Shown piece by piece: positions 61,101 through 64,000 of a DNA stretch of 64,000 bases (position 1 is the stretch's first letter; each line of letters begins with the position of its first letter). The position numbers and the translations under genes were made by a program. The stretch is from Ardenticatenaceae bacterium. Its GTDB lineage: Bacteria > Chloroflexota > Anaerolineae > Promineifilales > Promineifilaceae. Location: positions 248,001 through 312,000 of the forward strand of contig JACKCC010000007.1 in NCBI GenBank assembly GCA_020634245.1. Direction: 5' to 3'. The notes beneath the pieces are model-generated. The model did not search any database. It was not told the origin of the DNA and saw nothing but the letters and a program-made list of their open reading frames with translations.

Positions 61101-61381
61101 TTAAAGTGGCCGATGGGCAGACTTTGGTACCGCTTGAGGTTGTAGAAGAGGAGGTCTTTGGTGGTGGAACGGCCGTTCATCTGCCACCATAGCGCATAAT
61201 CAGCCTCCGACAGACGCAGGTAGGCCTTGGTCAGCGGCTCTTTAAGGATGTAGTAAGGCGCATCCCATGCTTCCAGACGAGCAACGACAACCTGCTCGTT
61301 GCGGGCCGGTTTGTAAGCCATCGGATCGGTCGCTTCGGCCAGCGCGGCCCAAAATTCAGCGGTGCTTGCTGCCTCACTCAT
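58106..61381 (-). CDS. Large M50-type membrane metalloprotease with N-terminal PqqD-like and C-terminal cNMP-binding domains
   Basis: A 1091-residue protein. Residues 25-110 (YYILKEPLTKAYLRLSEADYALWWQMNGRSTTKDLLFYNL) resemble a PqqD-type fold. The M50 site-2-protease core has HELAH at 214-218 and NLNPLLELDGYFILMDWLDMPGL near 325-350 as the third zinc ligand. About ten more helices follow. Residues 780-1091 hold two cyclic-nucleotide-binding domains (FLIDTGQVGVF, LEEGGYFGINALLA; and IVRQGEPRSYLFIVAKGRVEVLEGEE, GEHFGEYALFADVPYTATYRA). It may cut membrane proteins or serve in peptide export under nucleotide control. Confidence 0.85.
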   Translation of the reverse strand: MSEAASTAEFWAALAEATDPMAYKPARNEQVVVARLEAWDAPYYILKEPLTKAYLRLSEADYALWWQMNGRSTTKDLLFYNLKRYQSLPIGHFNSLLADLRAGHFLQDRPVDMYTQVETELAARNPASRGRRLINGFLHTEISITGLDDFFTPLYQNLRWLFHPIAQVFLLLIILVGGGLFGWHFWQQTFTLSGSGGWSVVSLLAANLIIITIHELAHGLMTKYFGRELNQGGFLIYWGMPAFFVDTRDIWLSPRRDRIAVSWAGPHSGLIIGGLVGLGLTAVFTYIPQYQTSFWIGFVYQMGFLAYLTVFFNLNPLLELDGYFILMDWLDMPGLRRRAFQFWREKLLPQLRPDRFFQRAESETASGGKLSGLEFWESMNRTQKVFTFYGGLALAYSVYAIIFALYFWQTRLLPLVGGLWQRGWWGQMLVLLVTAVIILPAAYYLFNFGWSRIRAGLEWLARRNLLARPDVLAMLVGLPLLIGLPLFLIALSNMSRAALWLNLTLWLLHIGAIAALVGVARQLPGSRFQWAMWSLVAGPVGITLAWLSQVIGLSELWRDLALLIAAGGIFAAGFVAWYTIWPGYLQTVDRLVIALFFLLGAGYGYVIIVWLDQGLPWTISLLLLGVFAGLMLMTPLWLNFWRSRFALPWALLIVAILALPWLRSFPRLQLPVVALWLFAGLVYLLLGALAQFVRFDGDMVGGETAVFQDRERLINSFNHFMQALFASYETVFGGRRLAPIQSQILALGPLDPDDGIIEIGKKARVALLLAVDRLDDLAGTPFTRKAGQAAYDSLPWLEAETLARHVLSETKWGAGLAQGFIQARDRRAELIRMADVFAGFDQEAVQETMAITRFVIERKGALLARTGTDAERFFLIDTGQVGVFHDEMQVASLEEGGYFGINALLATGDYQFTYRALSHVTLLIIHRDDFDPLLRADTTLAKQVSSGAESRRLLKQMPLFSSLSPQELALIDTRLQRCRVKAGEIIVRQGEPRSYLFIVAKGRVEVLEGEELEVVGNLGPGEHFGEYALFADVPYTATYRAADDAELLLLDEPKFDELVAGYDQMSHYVAQIGSGRLMTTRRRLGPSAVLS

Positions 61382-61428
61382 GCCCCAAGTCTAACACGAG
61401 CCAGACTGGTCGAGAAGGGTGAAACCCG

Positions 61429-61438
61429 TGAAAACGGC
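61429..61438. repeat. Left target-site duplication of the ISAs1 element
   Basis: TGAAAACGGC, repeated at 62719-62728 on the other side of the element. The right copy runs on into CGTT, completing AACGGCCGTT. Confidence 0.8.
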
Positions 61439-62718
61439 CAGGCTTTTACCAAAGTAGCTACAGAGCCGAAAAAATGAGCGCATCGAATTTTGCCTGGAAA
61501 ACACGTCGGGCTGATGCCAAATTAGAAAATCCAAGATAGGTTGCCAGGGCAATCACAAAGTTGTTGAGTGTGGCGACAACTTGGGCTTGATGCGACTGTT
61601 TCATACGCGCGGCATCTTCACGCAATGTCACATCTCGACGGTAGTGCAACTTGTTTTCAATTCCCCAATGCCCTCGTGTCCAAGCTAGCAGTTGCTTGGC
61701 TAGTGAAGGTGTGTAGACCAAACTGGTGATACCATAAACGACTTGAGACCGCTCATCCCCTTTTTGTGGCCGAACGACATGACGTTCCAGCTTGAATACT
61801 GTGTTGCCCCCCGGCCATTGCAGATAGTTCTCTTTGTCAGGGATAGCTGTCAGTCGCCTCGTTTCAAGGCGTCCAGATTGTTTGATGGTTTCTTCAGCAA
61901 CGGTTTGCGGCAAGGGCGGAATATGCCAGCCCGACGCATGTTCTACTTCTTGAAAATAGCGTTGTATATCCTCATGCAACGTAGGTTGATTGTTCTTGAC
62001 AAACCAGAGGTAATCACCTCCTTGAGCTAAGACAGCAACGGATATTTCCCGTTGGGTAAACATGGCATCGCCACTGACAACCCGCCCTTTCAGGTCGAGT
62101 TGTTGCAGCAGTGTAGGCACGGCCACAATTTCATTCTCTTTTTGACTGACTTCGATCTGCAACAAAACAACCCCTTCTTCTGGTAAATAGGCAGCCAACA
62201 AATGAACCCCTCTCGTTTTGCCTTTAGGTATTGTTCCTCGCAGCGTTTTCCCATCGATAGTGACCAGGATGCTTTGCTGGCCACCATACGTCCGATGCAA
62301 ATAACGCCGGATTGTGATTTGCAAGTTCTCGTCTTCCAACGATGTATCCATCAGCCGTTGTATGGTTTTGTTGCTCGGACAGACACAGCGGTGATAACCA
62401 AACAGATTCTGCAATTCTTCTGCTCTCATCTTGGCCCATTCAGCTATGCCATAAGGGGTGTTTTCGCCGCACAACTTGGCCAGAATGACCACGATGAGCA
62501 GAAGACCAATCGTGTAACGCTTCCCTTTTTCTTGTCGTTTGTCATTTACCTGTTCGAATACCGCATACAATCCCCCGATATTGAGCAATCGTCCTTCGTT
62601 CTTTTCTACTTCGAGTGTGATATAGTCCACTAGGCTTTCCTTTGTTCGCATAGTTTTTGGAAAAACCAATGTTAACGAAGGTTAGCCTTTTTTGTTACCC
62701 TACTTTGGTAAAGGCCTG
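61439..62718 (-). mobile_element. ISAs1-family insertion sequence, complete
   Basis: A 1280-bp element. Terminal inverted repeats are CAGGCTTTTACCAAAGTAG (left) and, read inward from the right, CAGGCCTTTACCAAAGTAG, 18 of 19 matching. Flanked by 10-bp direct repeats TGAAAACGGC. It carries one transposase gene. It has lower GC than its surroundings and no ACGGCCGT inside. Confidence 0.9.
61458..62651 (-). CDS. ISAs1 family transposase
   Basis: About 397 residues, full length. The DDE nuclease core shows VTIDGKTLRGTIPKGKTRGVHLLAAY, VVSGDAMFTQREIS, LWFVKNNQPTLHEDIQ, and RGHWGIENKLHYRRDVTLREDAARMK with the catalytic Glu. The N-terminal region (KRYTIGLLLIVVILAKLCGENTPYGIAEWAK) is typical. Start taken at the ATG 62649-62651; a TTG at 62669 is possible. 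Reading frame intact, so the element may be active. Confidence 0.93.
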   Translation of the reverse strand: MRTKESLVDYITLEVEKNEGRLLNIGGLYAVFEQVNDKRQEKGKRYTIGLLLIVVILAKLCGENTPYGIAEWAKMRAEELQNLFGYHRCVCPSNKTIQRLMDTSLEDENLQITIRRYLHRTYGGQQSILVTIDGKTLRGTIPKGKTRGVHLLAAYLPEEGVVLLQIEVSQKENEIVAVPTLLQQLDLKGRVVSGDAMFTQREISVAVLAQGGDYLWFVKNNQPTLHEDIQRYFQEVEHASGWHIPPLPQTVAEETIKQSGRLETRRLTAIPDKENYLQWPGGNTVFKLERHVVRPQKGDERSQVVYGITSLVYTPSLAKQLLAWTRGHWGIENKLHYRRDVTLREDAARMKQSHQAQVVATLNNFVIALATYLGFSNLASARRVFQAKFDALIFSAL

Positions 62719-62774
62719 TGAAAACGGCCGTTTCTCTCGTGACGAATAAGCACACAGCAGTATAATTACCAGCC

Positions 62775-63269
62775 ATGTTCAATCTCGACTGGCATGGTAT
62801 TTTTGCACCCAGCGTGCCCTTCCTGGAAATCGTCCTGCGCGGGACGATTGTCTACCTGGTTTTATTTGTCTTGCTGCGGACCACCTTCCGGCGCATTGGC
62901 GGCAACATTGGGCTGGGCGACGTGTTGATGATTGCCCTGGTAGCCGCAGCAGCGCAAAACGCCATTGCCCGCGAACACCATTCCGTCACCGACGGTCTGA
63001 TCCTGATTGCCACAATTGCCTTTTGGAACTATGCATTGGACTGGCTGGGTCAACACGTGCCCTGGATTCAGCGCTTTTACCATCCACCGCCGCTGCTGTT
63101 GGTGAAAAATGGCCAACTTCTCTACAAAAACATGCGCCACGAACTTATCACGGAAGATGAACTGATGACCCAGCTCCGCCGGGCCGGTGTCCCCGACCTG
63201 GCACACGTGGCCGAAGCTCACATGGAAGGTGATGGCAGCATCACCGTCATTCCACGCGCCGACCAGTAA
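62775..63269 (+). CDS. DUF421 family membrane protein
   Basis: A 164-residue YetF/YcaP-type protein. Three helices (FLEIVLRGTIVYLVLFVLLR, GLGDVLMIALVAAAAQNAI, GLILIATIAFWNYALDWL) come before the cytoplasmic DUF421 domain (PPPLLLVKNGQLLYKNMRHELITEDELMTQLRRAGV), with the R-x-G and DL-ALVAAAA pattern of the family. Function unknown. No clear ribosome site. Confidence 0.88.
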   Translation: MFNLDWHGIFAPSVPFLEIVLRGTIVYLVLFVLLRTTFRRIGGNIGLGDVLMIALVAAAAQNAIAREHHSVTDGLILIATIAFWNYALDWLGQHVPWIQRFYHPPPLLLVKNGQLLYKNMRHELITEDELMTQLRRAGVPDLAHVAEAHMEGDGSITVIPRADQ

Positions 63270-63283
63270 AGTAAGAATCTATC

Positions 63284-63820
63284 ATGTATCTGAAAACAGA
63301 CCGGCTGTTTCTGCGCGAATTTGTCTTTGATGACTGGACGGCCGTTCACGCTTACCAATCCGACCCGCTTTACCTGCGCTACTACCACTGGTTAGATCGC
63401 AGCGAAGCCGACGTACGCGAGTTCGTGCAGATGTTCATCGACTGGCAAAAGGAACGGCCGCGCACCAAATTCCAACTAGCCGTCATCCATCGGGCCGACA
63501 ACCGGCTTATCGGCAACTGCGGCATCCGCATCAACGACCCTGAACGGCGCGAGGCCAACATCGGCTACGAATTGGACAGCCGTTATTGGAATCAGGGTTA
63601 CGCCACCGAAGCAGCCCGCGCCATCCTCCAGTTTGGTTTTTCTGAATTGAACATGCACCGCATCTGGGCCAAATGTGTGGCTGACAACGCCGGTTCGGCG
63701 CGCGTGCTGGAGAAACTTGGGATGAGGCTGGAAGCCCGCGAATTGAAGAAGGAATTCATCAAAAACGCCTGGCGTGACCATTTGATTTTTGCCATTCACG
63801 AACGCAGTTGGCTGGGTTAA
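63284..63820 (+). CDS. GNAT acetyltransferase of the RimJ/RimL type
   Basis: A 178-residue N-acetyltransferase. LKTDRLFLREFVFDDWTAVHAYQSDP at the start, then NIGYELDSRYWNQGYATEAARAILQFGF (acetyl-CoA loop, Q-G-Y-A-T-E-A), then HRIWAKCVADNAGSARVLEKLGMRLEA. Typical of ribosomal-protein or small-molecule acetylating members. Follows the DUF421 gene by 14 bp. Confidence 0.92.
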   Translation: MYLKTDRLFLREFVFDDWTAVHAYQSDPLYLRYYHWLDRSEADVREFVQMFIDWQKERPRTKFQLAVIHRADNRLIGNCGIRINDPERREANIGYELDSRYWNQGYATEAARAILQFGFSELNMHRIWAKCVADNAGSARVLEKLGMRLEARELKKEFIKNAWRDHLIFAIHERSWLG

Positions 63821-63822
63821 TT

Positions 63823-63893
63823 AACCGCAAAGCGCGCCGAGTTCTATATGCAGCTAAAAACGCTGCGTCCTCCGCGACTCCGCGGTTTTTCAA
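63823..63893. repeat. CCGCAAAGCG/CTCCGCGG-type inverted repeat
   Basis: AACCGCAAAGCGCGCCGAGT faces CTCCGCGACTCCGCGGTTTT between two converging genes. It is probably a two-way terminator and belongs to the family also seen at 58003. Confidence 0.65.
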
Positions 63894-64000
63894 TTAAGTC
63901 AGAACGAGCAGAAGACCGCTCAAGTAAAGGGTGCTGCCCAGGGTCGTGACCAGAATAGTGGCAGCGGCAAATTCGGGGTCACCGCCAAATTCGGTGGAGA
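63894..64000 (-). CDS. C-terminal end of an AEC-type (auxin efflux carrier family) transporter, cut by the window edge
   Basis: The last 35 codons: STEFGGDPEFAAATILVTTL then GSTLYLSGLLLVLT and a stop. The F-x-x-D..FAA..ILVTTL..S motif before a final helix is what AEC permeases show at their end. Too short to be certain. Confidence 0.5.
   Translation of the reverse strand, partial: STEFGGDPEFAAATILVTTLGSTLYLSGLLLVLT

Larger units (their letters stand above)
1171..63345. repeat. Highly repeated palindromic octamer ACGGCCGT (about 100 copies spread over the window)
   Basis: First copy at 1171-1178, last at 63338-63345; a by-eye count gives about 100. Copies lie in coding sequence in all three phases (read as NGR, TAV or RP) and in spacers, promoters and leaders. 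Flanks are mostly A or T, often AACGGCCGTT or TACGGCCGTA. None lies within the ISAs1 element. Confidence 0.85.

Overview
The window looks like a piece of a Chloroflexota (Anaerolineae/Ardenticatenia-like) chromosome of roughly 55% GC. This is inferred from gene content: an archaeal-type aspartyl-tRNA synthetase behind a T-box leader, a carotenoid operon with a two-domain lycopene cyclase and a CarH-like B12 photoreceptor, DUF2085/DUF4126/DUF1295 membrane proteins, an ISAs1 element, and spacers full of short periodic repeats. No 16S gene is present, so phylum is the limit. No tRNA gene and no CRISPR array was seen.

Layout. 1-9 kb: a cut DDAH gene, a dynamin-like GTPase, small membrane proteins, an orphan FAD subunit of a molybdenum hydroxylase, the RNase P RNA, a low-molecular-weight phosphatase, a geranylgeranyl-reductase-like flavoprotein, a lone receiver domain and a cold-shock protein. 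9-14.9 kb (minus): acetyltransferase, nucleoside phosphorylase, aldo/keto reductase, PlsY, a CrtI-like flavoprotein, a peroxiredoxin with an in-frame UGA (probable selenoprotein) and a PPOX-fold protein. 14.9-31.2 kb (minus): photolyase, two-subunit Mo hydroxylase, hydrolases, a DrrAB-type ABC transporter and the carotenoid/light operon carH-like, folE, crtI, P450, glycosyltransferase, lycopene cyclase. crtB is divergent from the carH-like gene across a 15-bp-arm palindrome that covers both -35 boxes. The stretch 24.0-27.1 kb carries at least four genes broken by repeated small indels.

31.4-41 kb: phytoene synthase, TetR, DegV, DUF1475/DUF1295, gamma-glutamyltransferase, an atypical SDR, a DAO-type oxidase and a CBS-ACT protein. 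41-45.5 kb: a phosphate operon pstS-C-A-B1-B2 behind TTAACA repeats and a perfect TATAAT. Its two ATPases have complementary defects, as in heterodimeric ABC proteins with one degenerate ATP site. 45.5-54 kb: MOSC protein, nucleotidyltransferase, hemolysin III, aspS with its Asp T-box, and two tandem ClC channels. 54-64 kb: greA, SCP2 protein, alkyltransferase-like protein, HIT protein, META lipoprotein, an IS1595-like relic, a large M50/cNMP membrane protein, an intact ISAs1 element, DUF421, GNAT and the tail of an AEC-type transporter.

Over the whole window lies one signal no gene explains: the palindromic octamer ACGGCCGT occurs about 100 times (counted by eye, both in genes and between them, in all reading phases), where one or two would be expected by chance. 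It behaves like the cyanobacterial HIP1 element. It is absent inside the ISAs1 element, which inserted into one copy.
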